From assembly GCA_022360175.1 (NCBI GenBank), contig JAKSDI010000273.1, forward strand, positions 1 to 64,000: a stretch of 64,000 nucleotides of DNA. Direction: 5' to 3'. The notes under the pieces are model-generated. The model saw nothing but the letters and a program-made list of their open reading frames with translations, made no database searches and was not told where the DNA came from. This stretch comes from Chitinophagales bacterium (GTDB taxonomy: Bacteria; Bacteroidota; Bacteroidia; Chitinophagales; Saprospiraceae). The translations under genes and the position numbers were made by a program. Within the stretch, counting starts at the first letter, position 1. Every line of letters starts with the position of its first letter. This document shows positions 38,219 through 46,307 of the stretch, piece by piece.

Positions 38219-39958
38219 ATGAGCTGGAAGCGTTTTTTTCCAATTTTTGACTGGATTAGTGAATATAATAAGAGTGTATTCCGATCAGATTTAACAGCAG
38301 GCCTGACCGTTTGTATTATGCTGATTCCTCAGGGAATGGCTTATGCATTACTGGCAGGCATGCCTCCTATATATGGCCTGTATGGTGGCTTAGTTCCCCT
38401 ATTAATCTATGGCCTTCTAGGTACTTCTCGGCAATTATCGATTGGCCCTGTAGCCGTTTCTTCACTTCTTGTATTGGCGGGTATCAGCCAAGTAGCAGAG
38501 CCTGAAAGCGGACAATACATTGAGTTGGCGATCCTTGCTGGCTTGATGATAGGAATTGCACAATTGTTGTTAAGTGCGTTGCGGCTGGGGTTTTTAGTTA
38601 CCTTTTTATCACATCCTGTGATCATGGGGTTCACCTCAGCAGCAGCTATCATTATTGCAGTCAGCCAGTTCAAGTACTTATTTGGTTTTCCTATTCCAAG
38701 GTTTGAGCAAACATACGAAACCGCAATTTACGCTTTTGAGCATCTCAACCAGATACACTGGTTATCCTTTGCTTTTTGTACTAGCGGCATAATAGTAATG
38801 CTTGCTATAAAAAAATGGGCTCGGTTTATTCCAGCTGCACTCGTAGTGACTATACTAGGTATTTTAATTACCTACTTGCTTAAGCTGGACCAACAGGGCT
38901 TAGCAATCGTAGGGAAAGTACCAGAAGGCCTGCCTAGTTTTAGTGTACCAAATTTATCATGGACCAATATTCAACTGGTATTGCCTACTGTAGGTACTGT
39001 AACCATTATGGGAGTTGTAGAATCTATTAGTATTGCCAAAGCACTGGAAGCGAAAAATAAAGATGGTAGAATACGCCCTAATCAGGAACTCTTTGCTATT
39101 GGCTTTTCGAAATTTGCAGGAGCTTTTTTCCAGGCACTTCCTACTTCTGCCAGCTTTACTCGCTCAGCTGTAAATAATGAAGCTGGAGCTCGTACAGGAA
39201 TTGCCTCTATCATCGCAGCTGCGGCTACAGGATTAACACTAGTATTTTTCACTCCTCTCTTTTATTACCTTCCCAAAGCAATTCTTGCTTCCATTGTTTT
39301 GATGGCAGTAAAGGGATTATTTGAACTGGAAGGTGCAAAAGAACTCTGGAAAACACATCGAAAGGACTTTTTCATGATGCTTATCACTTTCCTCGCTACT
39401 CTTGGAATGGGTATTGAAGAAGGGGTACTGACTGGAGTTATTCTTTCCCTTCTTTTAGTCATTTATCAAGCTTCCCGGCCTCATTCTGCTATTTTAGGAA
39501 AATTGCCAAAGACCAATCATTTTCGAAATGTTGATCGTTTTCCTGAAGCTCAACAGGAAGATGGAGTGATCATTATTCGATTTGACGCTCCACTATTCTT
39601 TTTAAATGCCGAACAATTCAAAAATACGGTCTTTGATACGCTGGAAAAGTACAATGACAGATGTTATCTCTTCATTCTTGATGCTTCCAGTATACTGGAT
39701 ATAGATTCGAGTGGTTTGCATGCAATAGAAGAAGTATATAATCACTTCAAAGAACGCAATATTCAATTTTTTATAGCAGGAGTACTAGGCCCGGTAAGAG
39801 ATGCTTTCAAACGTTATGAACTCATTGAAAAAGTAGGCCTCACTAATCATTTCATGTATGTAAGTGATGCTTTAGAATACTACAGACAAGAAAAATCAGG
39901 GCAGCAAGCCCTTTGGACCAATAACGCAATTCAACATAATTTGAAAAATAAAAACTGA
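38219..39958 (+). CDS. SulP-family anion permease with STAS domain
   Basis: 579 residues. The membrane part (about 25-420) carries SulP features at its start (DLTAGLTVCIMLIPQGMAYALLAGMPPIYGLYGG) and a later SFTRSAVNNEAGART segment. The C-terminal STAS domain (about 440-560) has LFILDASSILDIDSSGLHAIEE, including the Ser of the anti-sigma-antagonist loop. SulP proteins carry sulfate, bicarbonate or other anions. Placed between a persulfide dioxygenase and a sulfite dehydrogenase-like pair, a sulfate or sulfite role is likely, but export versus uptake cannot be told. It ends two bases before the next gene, so it is tightly co-transcribed. Confidence 0.92.
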   Translation: MSWKRFFPIFDWISEYNKSVFRSDLTAGLTVCIMLIPQGMAYALLAGMPPIYGLYGGLVPLLIYGLLGTSRQLSIGPVAVSSLLVLAGISQVAEPESGQYIELAILAGLMIGIAQLLLSALRLGFLVTFLSHPVIMGFTSAAAIIIAVSQFKYLFGFPIPRFEQTYETAIYAFEHLNQIHWLSFAFCTSGIIVMLAIKKWARFIPAALVVTILGILITYLLKLDQQGLAIVGKVPEGLPSFSVPNLSWTNIQLVLPTVGTVTIMGVVESISIAKALEAKNKDGRIRPNQELFAIGFSKFAGAFFQALPTSASFTRSAVNNEAGARTGIASIIAAAATGLTLVFFTPLFYYLPKAILASIVLMAVKGLFELEGAKELWKTHRKDFFMMLITFLATLGMGIEEGVLTGVILSLLLVIYQASRPHSAILGKLPKTNHFRNVDRFPEAQQEDGVIIIRFDAPLFFLNAEQFKNTVFDTLEKYNDRCYLFILDASSILDIDSSGLHAIEEVYNHFKERNIQFFIAGVLGPVRDAFKRYELIEKVGLTNHFMYVSDALEYYRQEKSGQQALWTNNAIQHNLKNKN

Positions 39959-39960
39959 CG

Positions 39961-41586
39961 ATGAAATACGGCTTTGTAATTGACAACCGAAAGTGTATAG
40001 GTTGCCACGCCTGCACCACGGCTTGTAAATCGGAACATCAGGTTCCGGTGGGGGTCAATCGTACATGGGTCAAGCAAGTTGAAAAGGGAGAATTTCCCAA
40101 CTCGCGCCGCCTATTCTCTGTAATGCGCTGCAATCACTGTACGGATGCACCCTGTGTTGAAATATGTCCTACTGAAGCATTAAATATTAGAGAAGATGGC
40201 ATTGTAGATTTTGATAAAGACCGATGTATTGGTTGTAAGTCCTGTATGCAAGCTTGCCCTTATGATGCTTTATACATTGATCCGCAGACAAATACAGCTG
40301 CCAAGTGTAACTACTGCGCTCATCGTATTGATGTGGGCCTAGAGCCTGCCTGTGTCAATGTTTGTCCTGAGCACGCCATCATTTCCGGAGATATGGACGA
40401 TTCAAATTCTGAAATATCCCTATTACTATCTCGCCAACAGGTATCTGTTCGCAAACCTGAAAAAGGAACTAATCCTAATCTATTTTATATAGATGGAGAT
40501 GAAGCATCTCTCAATCCATCAATGACTGAAAAAACAGGGGAATACTTTTGGAATTCTCAAACCTTAGGCGTAGGCCACTTTGCTAAAGAAGCAGAAAAAA
40601 TGGCCTTCACTAATGGGGATGTAATAACCGCTGTACTGGAAGCGACTAGTGAATATACTACTGCTGGCAATCTGGCTGCGAACGGGGCTAAAAAATCTAT
40701 AGATGTAGTAATGGGCAAAGAAGCTCGCCGTATCTATGATACCCCCAACAAGGGCATCCTCTGGGGATGGGAAGTTTCTGCTTATGTATGGACCAAAGCA
40801 ATTTCTGCTGGTGCCTTTCTGGTATTATTTCTCGCTTCTGCATTTGGTTGGGTGGCACCTTCTGAATCTATGGAATGGTGGACTTATGGCATCGGGCTGG
40901 TATTTCTTACACTTACAGGGGTACTGCTGGTCATAGACCTCGATCAGCCCAAACGCTTCCTCTATGTCTTATTGCGCCCTCACTGGGCTTCCTGGTTGGT
41001 AAAGGGGGGATATTCCATTACCTTATATGGAGGTTTGCTCACACTACTCATTATAGGCTTACTAGTTGACCTTGGAGCACTGAATCAGATTATCATGTGG
41101 ATTACAGCAGTCACAGCAGTAATTGTAGCTATCTATACTGCCTTCCTTTTTGGGCAGGCTAAAGGACGGGATTTCTGGCAAAGCCCTTCTTTGGCTTTAC
41201 ACATGTTGGTACATAGCATTATAGCTGGTGCTGCTGCATTAGCATTGGTGACCATTATACAAGGTACTACTGCTGACTGGAGTAGTTTCCTTAGCACAAC
41301 CATGTCGATTGGTATTGGAGTAAACCTGTTGACGATGATCATTGAATTGACAATGACTCACCCAACGGTTGATACACATACCGTAGTAAAAATGATTACC
41401 AAAGGAAGGTATGCTCGTAAGTTTTATCTGGGTGTTCTGATCCTGGGTAATTTGGTTCCACTAACATTATTATTATTTGGAGCGAGCACTGGTGTAATGG
41501 CTGCAGCTAGTGTAATGGTATTACTCGGCATCCTCTTTACAGAACAAATTTGGGTAGAAGCACCACAGCGTATTGCACTTTCATAG
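39961..41586 (+). CDS. Fused Fe-S (SoeB/PsrB) and NrfD (SoeC/PsrC) subunit
   Basis: 541 residues. Residues 1-165 are a four-cluster ferredoxin subunit: CIGCHACTTACKSEH, CNHCTDAPCVEICP, CIGCKSCMQACP and CNYCAHRIDVGLEPACVNVCP. After a ~100-residue linker, residues ~265-541 are an NrfD/PsrC-type membrane anchor of about eight helices, with LDQPKRFLYVLLRPHWASWLVKG typical of the family near the quinone site. These are usually two separate proteins of DMSO-reductase-family complexes, so this is a gene fusion. It should carry electrons between the molybdenum subunit encoded next and the quinone pool, with the Fe-S part in the cytoplasm if the catalytic subunit stays there. Confidence 0.9.
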   Translation: MKYGFVIDNRKCIGCHACTTACKSEHQVPVGVNRTWVKQVEKGEFPNSRRLFSVMRCNHCTDAPCVEICPTEALNIREDGIVDFDKDRCIGCKSCMQACPYDALYIDPQTNTAAKCNYCAHRIDVGLEPACVNVCPEHAIISGDMDDSNSEISLLLSRQQVSVRKPEKGTNPNLFYIDGDEASLNPSMTEKTGEYFWNSQTLGVGHFAKEAEKMAFTNGDVITAVLEATSEYTTAGNLAANGAKKSIDVVMGKEARRIYDTPNKGILWGWEVSAYVWTKAISAGAFLVLFLASAFGWVAPSESMEWWTYGIGLVFLTLTGVLLVIDLDQPKRFLYVLLRPHWASWLVKGGYSITLYGGLLTLLIIGLLVDLGALNQIIMWITAVTAVIVAIYTAFLFGQAKGRDFWQSPSLALHMLVHSIIAGAAALALVTIIQGTTADWSSFLSTTMSIGIGVNLLTMIIELTMTHPTVDTHTVVKMITKGRYARKFYLGVLILGNLVPLTLLLFGASTGVMAAASVMVLLGILFTEQIWVEAPQRIALS

Positions 41587-41757
41587 CACTTCCGATCTCC
41601 AGGTCGGAGTCGAAAAGCAGAAATAGGAAATGAGAAAACGGATTTTTTTTTTGAATGTTAAATTTCGAATTTCTGTATCCCGATCGAAGGCTAAGATGCA
41701 ACGCTAAAAGCAAATAGTTAAAGACCAAAAGTCTGAAGCTATAAAACAATAAAAATC

Positions 41758-44622
41758 ATGACCAAAAATAATACTTCTTTCATCGAAAAAATGGCTTCCA
41801 AGTTGGGGTTGATCCCTGATCTGACAAAAGACAGAGATCAGGATCTGGAACGCATTACTCCAGAAGGAGAGCTGACCCAATACCCACCAATGGAACAGTG
41901 GGACGACTGGACAGAATATGAAGCCACAGAACATCCTAAAAGGGTTAAACGCAATTATACCATTGTTCCGACTACCTGCTTTAACTGCGAAAGTGCTTGT
42001 GGCCTTACTGCTTATGTAGATAAAGACTCTCATGAGGTTCGCAAATTGGAGGGCAATCCATATCATCCAGGCAGCCGCGGGAGAAATTGCGCTAAAGGCC
42101 CTGCTACTATCAATCAGCTCACAGATCCCGACCGTATTCTATATCCATTGAAGCGTAAAGGAGAACGCGGTGCAGGTGAATGGGAACGCGTAAGCTGGGA
42201 TGAAGTGTTGGACGATATTGCCGGACGAATTCGCAAGGCCTTACAGGAAAAACGCAATAATGAGATTGCTTATCATGTAGGACGTCCTGGCCATGAAGGT
42301 TACGCCAATCGCGTATTACAAGGTTGGGGAGTAGATGGGCACAATAGCCATACGAATATCTGTTCTTCTGGCGCCCGCTTTGGTTATAACATCTGGTATG
42401 GATATGATCGCCCATCTCCAGATCACGCCAATGCACAATTTATTCTTTTGATCTCTGCTCACCTTGAAAGCGGCCACTACTTCAACCCGCATGCTCAGCG
42501 TATCATAGAAGCAAAGATGAAAGGGGCGAAATTAGCATGTATGGACCCTCGCCTTTCTAATACGGCAAGTATGTCCGATTACTGGCTTCCTACTTACCCT
42601 GGATCAGAAGCAGCCGTATTGCTGGCTATGGCCAAAATTATTCTGGATGAAGACTTGTACAATCGTCCATTCCTGGAAAACTGGACCAACTGGAAAGAGT
42701 ACCTGCACAAAAGACATGAAGGCACTGAGTTAACTTTTGAGAACTACATCCTCAAAATGCGGGAGGAATATGCAGAATATACACCAGCATATGCAGCGCA
42801 AGAAAGCGGGGTACCTGCAGAACGTATAATAGAAGTTGCCCATAAGGTTGGAGAAGCCGGAGAGCGCTTTGCTACACACAACTGGCGTAGTGCTGCCAGT
42901 GGTAATCTGGGTGGCTGGTGTGTATCCCGTGGCCTACACTTCCTGAATGTTTTAACAGGTAGTGTAGGAACAAAAGGAGGAACTTCTCCTAATAGTTGGA
43001 ATAAGTTCAAGCCTAAATTCTTTGATGTGCCGCCTGCTCAGAAGTTTTGGAATGAACTGCACTTCCCTAATGAATACCCGCTCGCATTTTTTGAAATGAG
43101 CTTCCTCCTACCCCACTTCCTAAAAGAAGGACGCGGTAAAATGGATGTGTACTTCTCTCGTGTTTTCAACCCTGTATGGACCTATCCGGATGGTTTTACC
43201 TGGATGGAAGCATATAGAGATGAAAATATGTTTGGCATGCACATCGCGATGACCCCCACATGGAATGAAACCGCCTTTTTTGCCGACTATGTATTACCAA
43301 TGGGGCATTCCACAGAGCGCCATGACCTCAACAGTTATGCTACGCACTCTGGCATGTGGATCGCCTTCCGCCAACCTGTATTAAGAGAAGCTGCACGCAG
43401 AGCTGGTAAAAATGTTGAGTTTACTTATGAAGTAAATCCCGGAGAGGTATGGGAAGAAGACGAATTTTGGATTGAACTAAGCTGGAGAATTGATCCCGAC
43501 GGAAGCCTGGGAGTACGCAAACACTTCGAATCTCCATACCGCCCTGGTGAGAAGATTAATATTGATGAATACTATCAGTATATCTTTGAGCATACTAAAG
43601 GCTTACCAGAAGCTGCTGCTAAAGAAGGGGTCACCGAACTGCAATACATGCGTAAGTATGGTGCATTTGAAGTAGAAAAACACTCTTACTCCAAGCACTT
43701 AAAAGAGCTTACTCCGGAACAACTGGAAGGAACAGAAAAAGAAGAAGGTACTGAGCTTATCAAAAAAGATGGCAAAGCCATTGGTGTATGGGTAGATGGT
43801 AAAGCTGTCGTTGGATTCCCTACGCCTTCGCGTAAAAATGAATTCTACTCTCAGACGATGGTAGATTGGGGATGGCCTGAATATGCAACACCAACTTACA
43901 TCAAGAGCCACATCCACCCAGAAAAACTGGATAAGGAAAAAGGGGAATACTGCCTTGTTCCTACCTTCCGATTGCCTACTTTAATTCACTCTCGCTCAGG
44001 TAATGCCAAGTGGCTGACTGAAATCTCCAATCGCAATCCAATATGGATGCACCCGGATGATGCCAAGCGCTGGGGCTTCAAAACAGGTGACTTGGTACGC
44101 ATGAATACCGATATTGGATATTTTGTGGATAAAGTGTGGGTAACTCAGGGAATGAAGCCTGGTGTAGTGGCCTGCTCTCATCATTTGGGCCGCTGGCGCC
44201 GTAAACAGGATGCTGGCAACCGCTGGGCTACTAATACAGTTGATATCGAATACAATGGTAAAGGAGGATATCGCATGTCTACCGTTTCTGGCATCAAACC
44301 TTTTGACAGCAAAGATCCAGATAGTAAGCGCATCTTCTGGACAGATGGAGGTGTACACCAAAACATTACCCATGCTGTTCATCCTGACCCAATCAGTGGG
44401 ATGCACTGTTGGCACCAAAGGGTGAGAATAGAACGCCCACAAGCCGGAGATAACTATGGCGATATCTTCGTGGATACGAACAAATCCTTCGAAAACTACA
44501 AGGAATGGCTGAAGATGACTCGTCCTGCTCCCGGCCCAAATGGATTGCGACGCCCACTGTGGTTCAAGCGCCCATTACGGCCTGCTGAGGAGATGTACTA
44601 TCTGAATAAAGCAAATAAATAA
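41758..44622 (+). CDS. Cytoplasmic molybdopterin oxidoreductase (SoeA/PsrA-like)
   Basis: 954 residues, DMSO-reductase family. The N-terminal [4Fe-4S] site is C74-x2-C77-x3-C81 ... C111; a Cys in HTNICSSGARFGYN (about C202) is in the position of the molybdenum ligand of the Cys-type PsrA/PhsA/SoeA enzymes. The C-terminal molydopterin-binding domain (SGNAKWLTEISNRNPIWMHP) is present. There is no Tat signal, so it stays in the cytoplasm, as in SoeA sulfite dehydrogenase of purple sulfur bacteria and unlike periplasmic PsrA or PhsA. With the CstB-like enzyme upstream, sulfite to sulfate oxidation is the best guess; thiosulfate or polysulfide reduction is the alternative. Followed by two hairpins. 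Confidence 0.88.
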   Translation: MTKNNTSFIEKMASKLGLIPDLTKDRDQDLERITPEGELTQYPPMEQWDDWTEYEATEHPKRVKRNYTIVPTTCFNCESACGLTAYVDKDSHEVRKLEGNPYHPGSRGRNCAKGPATINQLTDPDRILYPLKRKGERGAGEWERVSWDEVLDDIAGRIRKALQEKRNNEIAYHVGRPGHEGYANRVLQGWGVDGHNSHTNICSSGARFGYNIWYGYDRPSPDHANAQFILLISAHLESGHYFNPHAQRIIEAKMKGAKLACMDPRLSNTASMSDYWLPTYPGSEAAVLLAMAKIILDEDLYNRPFLENWTNWKEYLHKRHEGTELTFENYILKMREEYAEYTPAYAAQESGVPAERIIEVAHKVGEAGERFATHNWRSAASGNLGGWCVSRGLHFLNVLTGSVGTKGGTSPNSWNKFKPKFFDVPPAQKFWNELHFPNEYPLAFFEMSFLLPHFLKEGRGKMDVYFSRVFNPVWTYPDGFTWMEAYRDENMFGMHIAMTPTWNETAFFADYVLPMGHSTERHDLNSYATHSGMWIAFRQPVLREAARRAGKNVEFTYEVNPGEVWEEDEFWIELSWRIDPDGSLGVRKHFESPYRPGEKINIDEYYQYIFEHTKGLPEAAAKEGVTELQYMRKYGAFEVEKHSYSKHLKELTPEQLEGTEKEEGTELIKKDGKAIGVWVDGKAVVGFPTPSRKNEFYSQTMVDWGWPEYATPTYIKSHIHPEKLDKEKGEYCLVPTFRLPTLIHSRSGNAKWLTEISNRNPIWMHPDDAKRWGFKTGDLVRMNTDIGYFVDKVWVTQGMKPGVVACSHHLGRWRRKQDAGNRWATNTVDIEYNGKGGYRMSTVSGIKPFDSKDPDSKRIFWTDGGVHQNITHAVHPDPISGMHCWHQRVRIERPQAGDNYGDIFVDTNKSFENYKEWLKMTRPAPGPNGLRRPLWFKRPLRPAEEMYYLNKANK

Positions 44623-44626
44623 TCCG

Positions 44627-44703
44627 TAGTCTTACTCAACAATAAGACTAGTATTAAATGTATGGTATAGAGGGTAATCGGTGAAAGCTGGTTGCCCTTT
44701 TTA
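44627..44703 (+). terminator. Two hairpins ending the sulfur operon
   Basis: TAGTCTTA at 44627-44634 pairs perfectly with TAAGACTA at 44643-44650. A second stem (AGGGTAATC at 44671-44679 with GGTTGCCCT at 44690-44698, including G-U pairs) is followed by a T-run, the form of an intrinsic terminator for the plus strand. It abuts the stop of the convergent ATPase gene. Confidence 0.7.
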
Positions 44704-46134
44704 TTAATCAAACAAATCATCCAATGCCAATTCTTGGTCAACGAGCCCAATACTGTGTTCATTCTGTTTAAGTCCAAAAGTTGTAATCAGGGTAAGAAAT
44801 AGTTGTTTTCTGGTTTTGGTAAACTCTTCAAAAATGTGAAGCTTATTTTTTAGTATTTCAGCATAAGCCTTAGTAATAGTAAAAGGTTTATTGTAATATT
44901 TGACTTCAAAAATATTAATGATTTGATCATTGCGGTCTAATAAAAAATCAATTTGCGTTCCCTGTTCTGTTTTAGTGCCTTTTTTAGCAAATGTTGATGA
45001 AATAGAATACACACCTCCTATGCTCAAGGCTTTTTTAATTTGTGAAACATGCTTTAGGCAAATATTTTCAAAAGCAAAACCACACCATATTTTATATTCA
45101 GATGTTTGGCTTAAATGATGCCATGTATCACTACCTTCCCGAATATTTTTCTCCATGAATTGTAAATAAAAAATAGAATATTCATCCATTAACCGATATA
45201 AGCGATTATTTTTCTTTTTCCCAAAGGGATAAAATATATCTATAAAACCTGATTGATGAAGTTCATTTAATGCTTTAGTTACACTGCCGCCATTTGGTAG
45301 TTTTGCTATATTGATCAATTCATTTCTAGTCATCCCCTTTCTTTTTTTTGCAAGAGTTCGAACAATAGCCATGTGGTTATCTGAATGATCAAAAAGTGCG
45401 GGATATAGATTGGAAAATTCATCTCTAAGCAAGCCTATTTCAGAGAAGCATATATTTTCAATATTTTGAGTAGCACTTTTACCTGCCTCAACTTCTTTTA
45501 AATAATGAGGAATCCCCCCCATCGCCATATATAACTGGAGGATATGGAAACGATTTAGCTTAACATTGTTATTAGCACGTAAAAAACGCTCTGTTTCACT
45601 CAACGTAAATGGTTTTAAATGTATACGCTGAGTAATTCTATTATGTAAGCCTCCTGTATGGTTGACTACTTTTTGTATCATCCATGAAGCTGCAGAACCA
45701 CAAATGATTAGCACAATGTTTTCATTAACAGCCCAACTATTCCAAAAAAAACTAAGCCCACGCAAGAAGCCTGATTTATGAGTTGCTAACCATGGTAATT
45801 CATCCAGAAAAACAACAGGTTTTATTTCTTTTGGACTCTTTTTTAAATAATTGATTAACATAAAAAAAGCTTCCATCCAATTTGCAGGTGGCTTAGGTAT
45901 TATAAAATCCTTAGAAGAAAGCTGTAAGGCATAAGTGAAATTTTGCAATTGCTCTGCCAAAGGAGCATTCTTAGTTCCTGTTAATTCAAAAACGATATGC
46001 TCCTTACAAACATTCTTTACTAGAAAGGTTTTACCTATTCTACGGCGTCCAATTACAGAAACCATCTCTGCTTGATTGGATTGCAAAGCTTTCTTTAGTA
46101 GCTTCTTTTCCTCTTCTCTACCTATAAATTTCAT
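44704..46134 (-). CDS. AAA ATPase with DUF234/nuclease-like C-terminus
   Basis: 476 residues, soluble. Walker A GRRRIGKT (residues 29-36), Walker B VVFLDE (D111-E112), and a winged-helix region in the middle (KRKGMTRNELINIAKLPNGGSVTKALNELH) as in the archaeal-type ATPase family. The C-terminal DUF234 part contains TQIDFLLDRNDQIINIFEVKYY, a PD-(D/E)xK nuclease-like pattern (D ... ExK). Such genes are scattered in Bacteroidota and archaea with no fixed role; links to toxin/defence or chromosome maintenance are suggested but unproven. It is AT-rich compared with its neighbours and its upstream region has four copies of a CACCAAAAT motif, which hints at autoregulation or recent acquisition. Confidence 0.8.
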   Translation of the reverse strand: MKFIGREEEKKLLKKALQSNQAEMVSVIGRRRIGKTFLVKNVCKEHIVFELTGTKNAPLAEQLQNFTYALQLSSKDFIIPKPPANWMEAFFMLINYLKKSPKEIKPVVFLDELPWLATHKSGFLRGLSFFWNSWAVNENIVLIICGSAASWMIQKVVNHTGGLHNRITQRIHLKPFTLSETERFLRANNNVKLNRFHILQLYMAMGGIPHYLKEVEAGKSATQNIENICFSEIGLLRDEFSNLYPALFDHSDNHMAIVRTLAKKRKGMTRNELINIAKLPNGGSVTKALNELHQSGFIDIFYPFGKKKNNRLYRLMDEYSIFYLQFMEKNIREGSDTWHHLSQTSEYKIWCGFAFENICLKHVSQIKKALSIGGVYSISSTFAKKGTKTEQGTQIDFLLDRNDQIINIFEVKYYNKPFTITKAYAEILKNKLHIFEEFTKTRKQLFLTLITTFGLKQNEHSIGLVDQELALDDLFD

Positions 46135-46146
46135 TCGAAGAACTTA

Positions 46147-46258
46147 TTTATTATTCACCAAAATAACATTTTTTCATAACATTTTGGTGAGCATTAAAAT
46201 TTATTACTCACCAAAATAGCTATTACATCTCCACTTTGGTGCCTAATAAGCATTAAAA
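46147..46258. repeat. Four CACCAAAAT motifs in alternating orientation
   Basis: TTTATTATTCACCAAAAT at 46147-46164 and TTTATTACTCACCAAAAT at 46200-46217 are 18-base direct copies with one difference, 53 bases apart. An inverted copy ATTTTGGTGAGCATTAAAA lies between them (46181-46199) and a fourth, degenerate, inverted copy CTTTGGTGCCTAATAAGCATTAAAA-like is at 46234-46258. Both inverted copies end in GCATTAAAA. The first direct copy begins about 13 bases before the ATPase start, so the cluster spans its promoter region. Confidence 0.75.
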
Positions 46259-46307
46259 ACAGGTAGAACAGTTAAAGAGAATCATAAGGTCTTCAAATAC
46301 TTTTTCT

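Noticed and set aside
41587..41757. Short hairpin and T-run between the Fe-S/NrfD gene and the molybdoenzyme gene as a terminator
   Set aside because: Only about five paired bases and the genes are functionally tied; more likely the operon continues across.
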